Assembly (NCBI GenBank): GCA_964346275.1
Contig: CAYFUR010000004.1
Span: 11,938-75,937, forward strand
Origin: CAYFUR01 sp964346275
Lineage (GTDB): Bacteria; Sumerlaeota; Sumerlaeia; SLMS01
Direction: 5' to 3'
Length of the DNA stretch: 64,000 bases
The notes under the pieces were generated by a model. It saw only the letters and a program-made list of their open reading frames with translations, made no database searches and was not told where the DNA came from. Made by a program: the position numbers and the translations under genes. The first letter of the stretch is position 1. Each line of letters opens with the position of its first letter. Shown here one piece after another: positions 9,217 to 18,539 of this stretch.

Positions 9217-10626
9217 TCAGTCGCCACCGGAGGAAGAGTAACGGCGGTTTACCTCGTCTTCCAGTCCATATTTCCTCAGGCGATAACCGAGCGTGCGCCG
9301 CGTGATGTTGAGAATCTCCGCCGCGCGCGTGCGATTGCCACTTGTTTTTTCCAAAGCCTGGAGCAGGCAATTCTTTTCAATCTCTTCCAGCGACGCGTTT
9401 CCCACCGCGGCAGCGAGCTTGCCCGCCATTTCCGCCGGCGCGCCGCCAGACTCCTGCACCGCAGCAGGCAAGTCCTCCCGGCGCACCGGGCCTCCCTCGC
9501 CCAGGACGATAGCGTGCTCGACGGCGTTTTCCAGCTCGCGGATGTTTCCCGGCCAATCATAGCCTCGCAACGCTTCCATCGCGGCGGCGGAAAACTCGAC
9601 AGGGTCGCCCGGAGAGAAGCGACGCGCGAAATGGTGGACGAGAATTTCCAAATCCCCGGGCCGGTCGCGAAGGGGCGGCACGACCAGCGGCACCACATTC
9701 AACCGGTAGTAAAGATCCTGGCGAAATTCTCCGCTCTCGATCATCTTTTCCAACGAGCGATTCGTGGCGGCGAGGATCCGCACATCAACGCGCCGCGGAG
9801 CCGATTCGCCCACGCGGGTCAACTCGCCCTGCTGAAGCACGCGGAGCAGTTTGACCTGCAAGGCGGGCGAAACTTCCCCGATTTCATCCAGCAGCACCGT
9901 CCCGCGATCCGCCACCGCAAAGAGGCCCTCCCGGTCGCCGACAGCCCCCGTAAAGCTTCCTTTCACATGGCCAAACAGCTCCGATTCCAGCAGATTTTCC
10001 GGCAACGCGCCACAATTGATTTTCAGATAGGGCATCCCGGCGCGGGGGCTCTCTGCCTGGATCAAATCGGCGATCCTTTCCTTTCCGGTACCACTCTCTC
10101 CGCGAAGCAAGACCGAGGCATTACTTTTCGCCACTTTCCGGGCTTTGCGATAAATCTCCTGCATCACGGTGCTCTGGCACTCGACACCGGCACGGCCGGA
10201 CGCGGGGCTTTGCTGTGTTGGTCCCGGGCGGTGGCCGGGTGCTTCGGCGGACCGCACCCCGTCCTCTGCAAGTAAGCGTTCGAGCAGGGGCTTTAAATCT
10301 TCTTCGGCGCTGACCGGTTTGACAAGGTAGTCAACAGCGCCTCGTTTCATCGCCTCGCGGACGGTTTCGACGGAGGCGTACGCCGTCATCAGGATCACAT
10401 CGATCCCCGGATCGATCTTTTTGACCCGGTTCAGCACCTCGATGCCGTCGAGCCCCGGCATACGGAGATCGGTCAGCAGGACGTCGAACTGGCCGGCGCG
10501 GAGCGCATCGAGAGCTTCCTGGGCCTCTGTATGGCCCTCTGCTTCGTAGCCGGACCGCCGGAGCGAACGGACCAGCAAGTCGACCATCCGTTTTTCATCA
10601 TCGAGAATGAGAATTCTTCCTGGCAT
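9217..10626 (-). CDS. Sigma54-dependent response regulator (NtrC family)
   Basis: Two-component transcriptional activator (469 aa). The receiver domain begins MPGRILILDDE, with the phosphoacceptor Asp53 in LLTDLRMPG and the switch Lys in YLVKPVSA. A central AAA+ domain has Walker A GESGTGKE, Walker B VLLDEIGE and an Arg finger region. A C-terminal Fis-type HTH is NRTRAAEILNITRRTLGYRL. The sigma54-contact loop reads GSFTGA instead of GAFTGA. The start is fixed by the receiver domain and by GGAAGG upstream of ATG 10626; the frame is open further 5' without homology. No cognate histidine kinase is adjacent. It heads the leftward unit with acyP, deacetylase and glycosyltransferase. Confidence 0.94.
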   Translation of the reverse strand: MPGRILILDDEKRMVDLLVRSLRRSGYEAEGHTEAQEALDALRAGQFDVLLTDLRMPGLDGIEVLNRVKKIDPGIDVILMTAYASVETVREAMKRGAVDYLVKPVSAEEDLKPLLERLLAEDGVRSAEAPGHRPGPTQQSPASGRAGVECQSTVMQEIYRKARKVAKSNASVLLRGESGTGKERIADLIQAESPRAGMPYLKINCGALPENLLESELFGHVKGSFTGAVGDREGLFAVADRGTVLLDEIGEVSPALQVKLLRVLQQGELTRVGESAPRRVDVRILAATNRSLEKMIESGEFRQDLYYRLNVVPLVVPPLRDRPGDLEILVHHFARRFSPGDPVEFSAAAMEALRGYDWPGNIRELENAVEHAIVLGEGGPVRREDLPAAVQESGGAPAEMAGKLAAAVGNASLEEIEKNCLLQALEKTSGNRTRAAEILNITRRTLGYRLRKYGLEDEVNRRYSSSGGD

Positions 10627-10813
10627 TCCAACCTTCCGGAGAGGCAAATGGGGCCCGGCCAGATTGAGAAAAGAAGGCGGGGCCGCCAAGCGTTTTTCCT
10701 GGCGGGTGGGCGGGAACTGCATCGAGGCCGTGTCCGCCGGCATTCGGTGTAAAAGTCGCAGTGGAATGGATGCGCCGTTCCAAGCGGTGGTATCACGCCA
10801 AGAAGGTGAATCA

Positions 10814-11116
10814 ATGTTCTGGTTGGGAAAGAAAAAACGCGCGGAGAAATTGCTGAAGTCCGGGGATCCGCGCCGGATCCAGATCCATTCGGTGATCAGC
10901 CTGGAAGAGGAGGGATGCGGGGGAAACCGCGTGGCTTTCGAGTTTCTGGATCCGCCGGGCCCCTGGTCGGTACAGTTCTACGAAGCGGCTCCCGGTCAGG
11001 AAGGAGTGCTGGCCGACCTGGAGCCCGGCAGCCAGGCGGTTTTCTACGAAAGCGAGGATGGGGCGAAGACCCGCGTTCTGGCGCTCAGCGATGGGAGAGC
11101 GCTCTGGCCGCGCTAA
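10814..11116 (+). CDS. Small cytosolic hypothetical protein
   Basis: 100 aa, not recognised. It begins MFWLGKKKRAEKLLKSG, a basic amphipathic start, followed by a predicted beta-rich acidic domain (RIQIHSVISLEEEGCGGN, VAFEFLDPPGPWSVQFYE). There is no signal peptide or TM segment. AGAAGG lies upstream of the ATG at 10814. It is divergent from the sigma54 regulator (187 bp apart) and ends 15 nt from the convergent DUF3800-like gene. The good ribosome-binding site and normal codon use make it a likely real gene, but I see nothing that tells its function. Confidence 0.6.
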   Translation: MFWLGKKKRAEKLLKSGDPRRIQIHSVISLEEEGCGGNRVAFEFLDPPGPWSVQFYEAAPGQEGVLADLEPGSQAVFYESEDGAKTRVLALSDGRALWPR

Positions 11117-11131
11117 GCGGGCAGAGAACGA

Positions 11132-12034
11132 TTACTTGTTTTCACGCTGGTAGTAAGATTCATCCTCTGCGGCCTGGGTTGCTCCGCGCTCATAATCATC
11201 GTCATAGGCCGATGTGGTTTCGGAATCACCCTCCGGGTTACGCGGGGGGGCGGTTTTGAGTTTGGTGCCGGAGATTCCCTCGCGCCGCCAGAGGTAGATA
11301 TAGCCACGAATGCGGAAGCCCTTCTGGTCCGTCGCGTCGGACTGATAGGTATGCGGCTTCACAAACCCCTGGTAGTGGCTGTTGATGACGGCGTCGTATC
11401 CCTCGAGGATATCCTTGTTATAGAGCTTGGGATAGGTGTGTTCGTGATAGCGCTTGGCGACGGTTGCCACGAAATCGGCGATCTGGAGGCCAGCGGCGTC
11501 GGATTCTTCCTGGAGAAGCGGCGAGCCGACGATCGGTGTCGAACGGCCCTGGGGGCTGAAGACCATGGAGAACTGGGTTTCGGAAATGGTCTGGGCCTCT
11601 TCGAGGCGGCCGGGAGGGATCACGAGTGCTCCCTGGCTGCGATGCTCCCGCAAATACTGGCCGATGGGCTTGAGCAGATAATGATAGCTGAGGGGGAGCA
11701 GCCACTTGGGATGGGCCGGCTTGTCGGTGGTACGCTTGTCGATGACGACCAGGAAGACTTTCAGCTCGAGCGTGGCGGCGATTTTTTCAAGGCCTTTGCA
11801 ATAGGCAATGGTCCAGGCGCGTTCGGCATTGCGCGGATGAAGAAGATCGTTTGCGTTCAGACGGGTCGAGCCCGGCTGATAGTTTTCTTTTTGGAAAGAT
11901 TTCTGAAGACCGTTGATCCGAAGCTGAAGAGTACGCCAGCGGTCGGCGGGAACGGCCACGGCAGCCATTGCCCAGAAGATCCCTGAACTCCCCTCGACGG
12001 GTTTTCCGGATTGCTGCAGGTAGATAAAATGCAT
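11132..12034 (-). CDS. DUF3800-like protein with altered N-terminal motif
   Basis: 300 aa. The start MHFIYLQQSG, the central strand LKVFLVVIDKRTT and the ending LQIADFVATVAKRYHEHTY match the layout of DUF3800, an RNase H-like family often found near mobile or defence genes. The family normally starts with a [F/Y]-[I/V]-D-E-S-G motif; here DE is replaced by Gln7-Gln8, so a conserved acidic residue is missing. The last 40 residues are polar and low complexity (SAYDDDYERG). The gene and its 5' flank are more AT-rich than the neighbourhood, which suggests separate origin. It stands alone, with no toxin, methylase or transposase beside it. Confidence 0.65.
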   Translation of the reverse strand: MHFIYLQQSGKPVEGSSGIFWAMAAVAVPADRWRTLQLRINGLQKSFQKENYQPGSTRLNANDLLHPRNAERAWTIAYCKGLEKIAATLELKVFLVVIDKRTTDKPAHPKWLLPLSYHYLLKPIGQYLREHRSQGALVIPPGRLEEAQTISETQFSMVFSPQGRSTPIVGSPLLQEESDAAGLQIADFVATVAKRYHEHTYPKLYNKDILEGYDAVINSHYQGFVKPHTYQSDATDQKGFRIRGYIYLWRREGISGTKLKTAPPRNPEGDSETTSAYDDDYERGATQAAEDESYYQRENK

Positions 12035-12353
12035 AAGACGTAACTCTTAGACCTCGGGGGGGATGGCACGAAAGAAGAATCTGAGCCTGAGCCGTTTGCG
12101 GCCATGCCGCATTCTTATTGATGTGGTTCCTCACGAATTGGAAACTGCGGCAACAATAAAAAGGCAATCTCAGATCGAGACGCGTGTATGCAAGGCAAAC
12201 TCAAGTTCAAGCAAGGATTTCCCTCAAGATCGAATTGAAATTGCTCTGACATTCTCGCTTCGCATTTGAAAATGTAGCAAATTTAAAAAATCAAGGCAAG
12301 GCCGACTCTTCCCCGCTGATTCCGTTGTTTCAATTCTCCTGCTGCCCGGGCCT
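12035..12353. other. AT-rich divergent intergenic region
   Basis: About 320 bp between the DUF3800-like gene and mrdA, clearly richer in A and T than the coding DNA around it. A short rightward frame (12063-12269) has no recognisable product. It should contain the promoter of mrdA, but I see no clear consensus element, tRNA or hairpin terminator. Confidence 0.4.
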
Positions 12354-14278
12354 ATGGAATACCGCTCAAAACCCCTCGCAAAGCTCGCTCAATACCCCCG
12401 GAGGCGCATGATCCTTTTCGGGTTGTTCGGCTTGATGCTGCTCGTTCTGGGCGGCCGCATGGCGTGGCTTTCCCTGGTCCAGCATTCCTACTACCTCGAC
12501 AAGGCACGCGACAACCTCCGGGACCGGACACGGCTTTCCTATCCGCGGGGAAACATCTTCGACCGTCAAGGGCGAACGCTTGCAACCAACCGCAAGGTCT
12601 ATACGGCCACATTCAGCTCTTACGGTCTGCGGCGTTCCGAGGCGCGAGAGTCGCTGGAGCGCATCGCCTCTCTCGCGGGGAATTTGTCCGGGCAAGAGAT
12701 CGAGGAAATCCTGGATACGCGGCCACGATGGACCCGGCACGAGGTCCTCGAGGGCGCCACGCAGGAAGAGGTGCTTCCTTTTCTGGAAAGGCCGGAGGAT
12801 TTCCCCGGGATTCGCGTGCATCAGGATTTCGAGCGGGAGTATCCTTTCGCAATCGATTCCGCGCACCTTGTGGGATATACGAGCAGGATTCAGCCGGATG
12901 AGGTCGAGGTGTATACGCGGCCGCGGTATCTGCTGGATGCCGAGGTGGGGCGCAGCGGCCTGGAGCGGCTCTACGAGGATTCCCTCGCGGGCCATCCGGG
13001 AACGGAAACGGTCGAGCGAGACGCGCGGGGAAGGCGGCTGGCCGAGCCCGAACTTCTGCAATCCAGCGAACCGGGAGAGAATCTCTATCTGTACCTCGAC
13101 GCCCAGTGGCAGCAGGCCGCGATGGAGCTTTTACGGGGTCGAGAAGGCTCCATCGTCGTTATGGATGTTCAGACCGGCGGGGTGGCGGTCCTGGCCTCCA
13201 GGCCGACTTTCGATCCGCTCAACCCGGCGGCCCAGGTGGTCGACGGACAGAACGCCGGCTATGTCAACCACGCCATGCGCGGGCTCTATCCTCCCGCCTC
13301 CACCTTTAAGGTGGTGGGCGCGTTGGCGGCGCTGGAAAGCGGCCTTTCCCCACAGCACGAGTTCGTTTGCCATGGTCCGTTCCGCCCCAGCGGCTGGAGC
13401 CGAACTTACTGGTGCGCCCACCGCCAAGGTCACGGCCCGGTGGATCTGGTGGATTCCATCGAGTTAAGCTGCAACGTCTATTACTACGAATTGGGCCACA
13501 GGCTGGGCTTTGCACCGGTGGCTTCCGCGGCGCGGCGCTTCGGGTTTGCCGAGAAAACGGGGATCGACCTGCCAGGGGAAAAGGCGGGCCAGCTCGCCAA
13601 CATGGACGAGCCGCCGCCGGGAGAAACGCTGAACCTGATGATCGGCCAGGGCAGCATGCTGGCCACGCCGCTCCAGGTGGCGCGGGCTTACGCCGGTCTG
13701 GCCAATGGCGGAACGCTCCCCCGCCCCCGGATGGTCGCGGTGAAAGGATCCAGCCGCGAATCCGGGGAANNNNNNNNNNNNNNNNNNNNNNNNNNNNNNN
13801 NNNNNNNNNNNNNNNNNNNNNNNNNNNNNNNNNNNNNNNNNNNNNNNNNNNNNNNNNNNNNNNNNNNNNGCTCCCCCGCCCCCGGATGGTCGCGGTGAAA
13901 GGATCCAGCCGCGAATCCGGGGAATCAATGGGTCTCTCGCGCCGCCAGCTGGATCTGATCACTGAAGGGCTGTGGCGCGTTGTGAACTCACCGGAAGGCA
14001 CAGCCTCCTCCGCGGGGTTTCCCCGGCGCTGGGACGTGGCGGGCAAGACAGGCACGGCGGAGCGCCCGGGCGACAAGCGCGACGCCTGGTTTGCGGGGTT
14101 CTTTCCGCGCTCGGCGCCGCGATATTCCTTTGTCGTCCATGTCGAGAATGCCGAGGGCTCCGGCGGCGAGGTGGCCGCGCCGATCGCCCGCGAAATGATC
14201 GCGGAAATCCTGGGAGAACGGCAGGATGAAGAAGCTGAATCGGAAGAGGAGCTGGCGCGCGCCGGCGGTTCGCCTTAA
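12354..14278 (+). CDS. mrdA: Penicillin-binding protein 2 (interrupted by assembly gap)
   Basis: Transpeptidase of the elongation machinery that cross-links peptidoglycan beside RodA. A short basic cytoplasmic tail, one TM helix (MILFGLFGLMLLVLGG) and the PBP dimerisation domain (SYPRGNIFDRQGRTLA) are followed by the transpeptidase domain. The nucleophile motif is STFK (Ser316), then SCN (372-374). After the gap comes KTG (about 513-515, in VAGKTGTAE). Removing the 100 Ns and one copy of the duplicated 55 bp gives one uninterrupted frame of 589 aa, normal for PBP2. The start may instead be ATG 12408, which follows GGAGG at short spacing. The 3' end overlaps the convergent gamma-glutamyltransferase stop by 4 nt. 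No rodA or mreBCD is nearby. Confidence 0.92.
13715..13924. repeat. 100-N gap flanked by a direct 55 bp duplicate (false gap)
   Basis: Bases 13715-13769 and 13870-13924 are identical over 55 nt and border 100 Ns exactly. The reading frame of mrdA is restored when the Ns and one copy are collapsed. This is the pattern left when two contigs that overlap by one k-mer (k=55) are scaffolded without merging. It is an assembly artefact, not a biological repeat. Confidence 0.92.
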
Positions 14279-15855
14279 TAACCGGCAGCCTGGCCATCCT
14301 TGCGGTGGTCGGATGCGCCGCAATAGCCGCTTTCCATCTTCATAATGAGCTGGGCGCCGCCAAAAGCGGTGCCATCGCACACCTCGATTTGATGGCCGCG
14401 CTCGTGCAAGGTATCGAGAATCCCCGGCGGATGCCCCTGCTCCAGCGCGACGGTGCGCCCGTGGAGCACACGCCAGCGCGGAGCATCGCTGGCAGCCTGA
14501 GGATTCTGGCCATAGTCCGCCAGGCGGACCATCATCTGGACGTGGCCCTGGGCCTGCATCGGACCGCCCATGACGCCGAAAGCCATGACGGGCCGCCCAT
14601 CGCGCGTGACGAAGCCGGGGATGATCGTGTGGAAGGGGCGCTTGCGCGGGCCGACGCAATTGGGGTGGCCGGATTCGAGGGTGAAACCGCAGCCGCGATT
14701 CTGCAGGGCGATGCCTGTCCCCGGCACGACAATGCCCGACCCGAAACCGCCAAAGTTAGACTGGATAAAGGAAACCATCCGCCCCTCCGCGTCGGCGGCT
14801 GTCAGAAGCACCGTCCCGCCGCGCGGAACGCCGAATTCCGGTTCCCCCGCCTGGTGCATATCGATGAGCAAGGCTCGGGATGCCAGGTAATCGGGATCCA
14901 GCAAGTCATCCACATTCCGGTCCATCGTCTCCGGGTCGGAGATATACCGGCCAGCATCAGCCAGGGCGAGTTTCATCGCCTCGATCTGGACGTGAAGAAA
15001 ATCGGCGCTGTCGCGCTCGATGCCCGAGAAATCAAACTGGCCCAGAATGCCAAGGGCGATCAACGCCGCGAGGCCCTGGCCGTTGGGCGGGATTTCATGG
15101 AGTGTATAGCCGCGATAGTCCAGGCTGACAGGCTCGACCCAGCCGCATCGATGCTGGGCGAGATCGTTTGACGAAAGGGCCGCTCCATCCTTCTCCGCCG
15201 CTGCGGCAATTCGATCAGCAAGCTTTCCCGTATAGAAGGATTCGCCCCCGGTTGCCGCGATTTCCTCGAGAGTCGCGGCGTGATCGCGGCTGCTCCACAG
15301 ATCGCCCGGCCGGGGCGCCCGGCCCCCAGGGAGAAAGACGCGGCGGAATTCCTCGTAGCCGCCGAGGGTATCCTCCGCGTTTAGCCACGCCTTCGCCGTA
15401 ACCGGCGGGACGGCAAACCCATCGCGGGCGTAATGGACCCCCGCCTCGAACAGACGGTCGAAGGGCAGCCGTCCGAATTGCTCGGACACGGCCCGCCAGG
15501 CGGAAACGCAGCCGGGAACAGTCACGGAGTCCCAGCCTCGCGACGGCATCTGATCGAGTCCGGCAAAGCGCTCGAGCGCCCACCCGGCGGGCGACCGCCC
15601 GGAGGCGTTGAGCCCGTGGAGGCGTTCCTTGTCCCAGATCAGCGCGAAAGCGTCGCCGCCGATGCCGTTCATGGCCGGCTCGACAATGGTCAGCGTGATC
15701 GCCGTGGCAATGGCGGCATCGGCGGCGTTGCCACCTTCCGCCATCGCCTGGAGGCCTGCTTGGGCCGCCAGCGGATTCGACGTGGCTACCACATGGCGGG
15801 CAAAAACCGGCGCTCGCCGGGAAGGGTAGGGAAAAGTCCAATCGAGGCCATTCAT
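14275..15855 (-). CDS. Gamma-glutamyltransferase family protein, cytosolic type
   Basis: Ntn-hydrolase fold enzyme (526 aa) that would cleave gamma-glutamyl bonds or act as a related acylase. The substrate-domain start HVVATSNPLAAQAGLQAM and EGGNAADAAIATAITL are characteristic. The autoprocessing and nucleophile region is GGTVLLTAADAEGRMVSF, with the Thr after GG the likely new N-terminus. The motif FGGFGSGIVVPGTGI follows. Unlike typical periplasmic GGT it has no signal peptide, so it belongs with cytosolic homologues, and its true substrate is uncertain. The ATG overlaps the ispE stop by 4 nt (ATGA), so the two are translationally coupled. The 3' end overlaps mrdA by 4 nt. Confidence 0.85.
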   Translation of the reverse strand: MNGLDWTFPYPSRRAPVFARHVVATSNPLAAQAGLQAMAEGGNAADAAIATAITLTIVEPAMNGIGGDAFALIWDKERLHGLNASGRSPAGWALERFAGLDQMPSRGWDSVTVPGCVSAWRAVSEQFGRLPFDRLFEAGVHYARDGFAVPPVTAKAWLNAEDTLGGYEEFRRVFLPGGRAPRPGDLWSSRDHAATLEEIAATGGESFYTGKLADRIAAAAEKDGAALSSNDLAQHRCGWVEPVSLDYRGYTLHEIPPNGQGLAALIALGILGQFDFSGIERDSADFLHVQIEAMKLALADAGRYISDPETMDRNVDDLLDPDYLASRALLIDMHQAGEPEFGVPRGGTVLLTAADAEGRMVSFIQSNFGGFGSGIVVPGTGIALQNRGCGFTLESGHPNCVGPRKRPFHTIIPGFVTRDGRPVMAFGVMGGPMQAQGHVQMMVRLADYGQNPQAASDAPRWRVLHGRTVALEQGHPPGILDTLHERGHQIEVCDGTAFGGAQLIMKMESGYCGASDHRKDGQAAGY

Positions 15856-16724
15856 TCCGATCTTTCTCCTCGTCTATACGAAGCACAGAGGAAAACATCG
15901 CCAAAATCCTTCAACGCATCGGCGGCGCGATCGCGCCCTTCCTCGCTTTCAAAAAGACCGAACACCGCCGAACCGCTGCCACTGAGGCGCGAAAGCAGGG
16001 CGCCCTCTTTGTGGAGAGCTTCGCGAATCCGGCGCAGCTCCGGATAGGCTGGTTCAAGGGCCAGTTCAAAGGTGTTGTAGAGCTCGGGCATCTCGTCAAT
16101 TTCCCCCGCCAGCCAGCGGCGCAAGCCCGCCGCATCACTTTGCGGCCCGAGCATGTCCGTATCGAGCGCCATGTAAGCTTCCCGCGTGGACATCGCGAAG
16201 GGCGGCCGGACAACAAGAAGGGGGACATGGCGGAGGGAAGAGAGCGGATCGAGCAGCTCGCCCCGCCCGTGGGCTTCCGCCGCGCCTCCCTCGATGAAAA
16301 AGGCGCAGTCGCTGCCGATCCGGGCCGCCAGTTCCCTGAGTTCCTGGTGACCGAGGGGGTGGCCTTGCCACGCGTTGAGCAACAAAAGCGCGGCCGCCGC
16401 GTCGGAGCTTCCCCCGCCAAGCCCGGCACCATGGGGAATGTTTTTTTTCAGGAAAAGGGACAACGGGGGAAGCGATTCGCCGACTCTTTTTTCCAACGCG
16501 CGGATGGAGTGGAGAACCAGGTTTTCCTCGCCGGTGGGAACACCTTCGCCGTGGGGCCCGGCCACTTCCAAGTGCGTCTCCCCCCCGGCAGCTTCCTCGA
16601 TGACCAATTCGTCGCAGAGATCGATGGACAGAAAGGCGGTATGCAAATCGTGATACCCATCGCCGCGCCGGGCGAGGATATCGAGGAAGAGGTTGATTTT
16701 TGCCGGGGCGTCTATTTGCGGCAT
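15852..16724 (-). CDS. ispE: 4-diphosphocytidyl-2-C-methyl-D-erythritol kinase
   Basis: GHMP kinase of the non-mevalonate isoprenoid pathway, phosphorylating CDP-methylerythritol. The 290 aa show the N-terminal AKINLFLDILARRGDGYHDL, the ATP-binding glycine loop PHGAGLGGGSSDAAAA, the Asp in GSDCAFFIEGG and the C-terminal SRLSGSGSAVFGLF. The ATG at 16724 is chosen because the family starts just before the AKINL strand; a GTG at 16745 would overlap the preceding gene by 14 nt. It lies between a membrane-anchored hypothetical gene (8 nt upstream) and the gamma-glutamyltransferase. A copy of the repeated octamer (15872-15879) is in its last codons. Confidence 0.93.
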   Translation of the reverse strand: MPQIDAPAKINLFLDILARRGDGYHDLHTAFLSIDLCDELVIEEAAGGETHLEVAGPHGEGVPTGEENLVLHSIRALEKRVGESLPPLSLFLKKNIPHGAGLGGGSSDAAAALLLLNAWQGHPLGHQELRELAARIGSDCAFFIEGGAAEAHGRGELLDPLSSLRHVPLLVVRPPFAMSTREAYMALDTDMLGPQSDAAGLRRWLAGEIDEMPELYNTFELALEPAYPELRRIREALHKEGALLSRLSGSGSAVFGLFESEEGRDRAADALKDFGDVFLCASYRRGERSE

Positions 16725-16731
16725 CGGGCGT

Positions 16732-18150
16732 TCATTTCGCAGCACTGGGCCATTCGAAGAGGATCAGCCCTGGGACATCGACAGGGCGCTCCGCCGACTC
16801 GGCAGGCCGGATCTGGTCGCGCAGGACGGCATGCTCTCCTCCAGGAAGAAAAAGGCGCAACCCTTCGATGGAAAACAACGCGGGAGGATCCGTGAGCAAG
16901 TTTTCCCATCCAGGATCAACCCCCGTGGCTTCGACGGGAGCCACCGGCTCAAGCCAGGCCAGGCCGAGATGGCGCCCTTCGTCCTTGTGGAATACCGTGG
17001 CCCAGCCGACTTTCACCTCGCCGGGCCAGGGGGCTTCGGCGCGGGGAAGGTCTGGCGCGTTCCGGCTGGCGGACTTCCACTCCAGGCCATCGAGTTCGTA
17101 ACGCCCATCGGCGGTCCGCAGCACTCCCGACCATGTGGTGCCTTCAAGGGCAGGAGCCATGCGGCGGAAATTGATCATCTGGACCCCTTTGAGATATTGC
17201 GTATTCAAGCCGTCGTCCTGTGCCTCGGCAAAGGGAACCCAGAGTCCTTGCTTCGGAGTGCTCTCGACCCAGGCCAGGTTTCGGCGGCGCGCTTCCTCGC
17301 GGCTCCAGGGGCTTCTCTCGGCCAGCACGGCGTCGCCCGCAAGCATAGGAGGAATGCTTTCCGGATCCGCGGCCACCCAGAGCGGCTCGCGGATCGTGCC
17401 CCCCGGGTTCCAGCGATTGCGAAAGAGCCGTCCCTCGGAGACGGAAACCGCCGCGAGGCTTCGGCCCGGGAGGGGCCGCCACAGATCGGGGCGGCCACGG
17501 CGGCGCATCAATTCTTCCTCGATGGAGAGTGCTGTTTCCAGAAGCCACAGAATCTCTCGATCGTCGACGGGAGGCCCGGGCTGCGATGCGAGAAGGTCCA
17601 CGAAAGCGTCGGCCTCGGGCCATTGGACGCCATATTGTTGCGCTGTCGCGAGCTCCTGCTCCAGGCGGCCCAGCGCCTCCGCCAAAGCGGTTTCGGAGGC
17701 CAATTCCGGCGGGGCGTAGCGAGCGATCCGCCGCTGGACGAGGCGCTCTTCCGAACCGGCGATGTCGATCTCGAGAACGAGCCATCCCGGATGGACGGGA
17801 AGAGGAAAGCGGCCAAGTTCGACGGCGTGGTTGGCATGAAGGCGGGAGTGGATGACTCCGGAATCGGCCACCAGGTCTCCCGAGGCATCCGGCTCCGGAC
17901 GGAGCCAGGCGCGGGCGCGCCACTGGGCCTGAAAACCATGATCAGCCGGAGCAAGAGGAGCCGACCAGACGAGACTTCCTCCCTCCGGCTGGAGACGCCA
18001 CGAGGGAGGAAGAGGCTTCGGAGGCGGATCAACCGTCGGCTCGGGTGGCCGGCGGCTGATGTATATCCTCGTGAGAAAGACCGGCGGCAGCAAAACCGTC
18101 ACAGCCATAAGTGCCAGAGCGGCGGCAAAAGTTTTTGTCGGCAAAGGCAC
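16732..18150 (-). CDS. Membrane-anchored hypothetical protein
   Basis: 472 aa, not recognised. A single N-terminal hydrophobic segment (FAAALALMAVTVLLPPVFL) serves as anchor or uncleaved signal, followed by a Pro-rich linker (RRPPEPTVDPPPKPLPPSW). The rest is a soluble, Trp-rich, beta-leaning domain with no cysteine-rich or catalytic signature I can name. The start is a GTG at 18150 and no other candidate keeps the anchor. It probably shares a transcript with the small coiled-coil protein upstream and ispE downstream. Likely extracytoplasmic; function unknown. Confidence 0.65.
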   Translation of the reverse strand: MPLPTKTFAAALALMAVTVLLPPVFLTRIYISRRPPEPTVDPPPKPLPPSWRLQPEGGSLVWSAPLAPADHGFQAQWRARAWLRPEPDASGDLVADSGVIHSRLHANHAVELGRFPLPVHPGWLVLEIDIAGSEERLVQRRIARYAPPELASETALAEALGRLEQELATAQQYGVQWPEADAFVDLLASQPGPPVDDREILWLLETALSIEEELMRRRGRPDLWRPLPGRSLAAVSVSEGRLFRNRWNPGGTIREPLWVAADPESIPPMLAGDAVLAERSPWSREEARRRNLAWVESTPKQGLWVPFAEAQDDGLNTQYLKGVQMINFRRMAPALEGTTWSGVLRTADGRYELDGLEWKSASRNAPDLPRAEAPWPGEVKVGWATVFHKDEGRHLGLAWLEPVAPVEATGVDPGWENLLTDPPALFSIEGLRLFLPGGEHAVLRDQIRPAESAERPVDVPGLILFEWPSAAK

Positions 18151-18194
18151 CCGGAGAGGTTTTCCTGACAGCGCGGCTCTCCGCGAGCCGCGGT

Positions 18195-18539
18195 TTAATT
18201 CAATTCGAAGACGCCGTTCTCATTCTGGCTCTGGCCGCTCTCCCGCTGCTCGCCTGTTTCCGCTTCGGTCTCTGTGCCGGTCGCGCGCTGAGACTGGTCC
18301 ATGGTGTCCCCAAGATCACGCATGGCAGAGGCGAGATCCTGGATTGCTTCGGCGATCTGGGCATTGGACTGGGCAACTTCACGGGTTGCGGTGGCGACTT
18401 CGCGCGTGGCGCTGGCGATCTCCGCCTGGCTCTGATAGGAAGATTGAGTCTGAGCAATCAGATTGGCGGCGACGAAAGTGCCGATCACCGCGAGAATCAA
18501 GATCGCGTAGGAGCGCGCGTCGAGCTTGGGTCCGATCAT
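18195..18539 (-). CDS. Small membrane protein with coiled coil
   Basis: 114 aa, not recognised. A TM helix near the N-terminus (YAILILAVIGTFVAANLI) is followed by a long heptad-like helix with Ala/Glu/Gln repeats (SATREVATATREVAQSNAQ), resembling the coiled coil of chemoreceptor signalling domains but without their hairpin tip. The tail is polar and acidic. The ATG at 18539 fits the N-terminal cytoplasmic segment KLDARS. It lies 44 nt upstream of the anchored hypothetical gene in the same orientation and diverges from the ABC ATPase gene. Confidence 0.6.
   Translation of the reverse strand: MIGPKLDARSYAILILAVIGTFVAANLIAQTQSSYQSQAEIASATREVATATREVAQSNAQIAEAIQDLASAMRDLGDTMDQSQRATGTETEAETGEQRESGQSQNENGVFELN

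Noticed and set aside
8536..10275. Rightward open frame of 579 codons over the response regulator
   Set aside because: Opposite the well-defined NtrC-type gene; composition reflects its complement only.
16693..18168. Rightward open frame of 491 codons over the anchored hypothetical gene
   Set aside because: The leftward frame has a signal anchor and fits the packed operon with ispE; the rightward one has no feature of a protein.
18173..18191. Hairpin GCGGCTC/GAGCCGC as a terminator
   Set aside because: No T-run follows in the leftward direction of the flanking genes, so it is not a convincing terminator.
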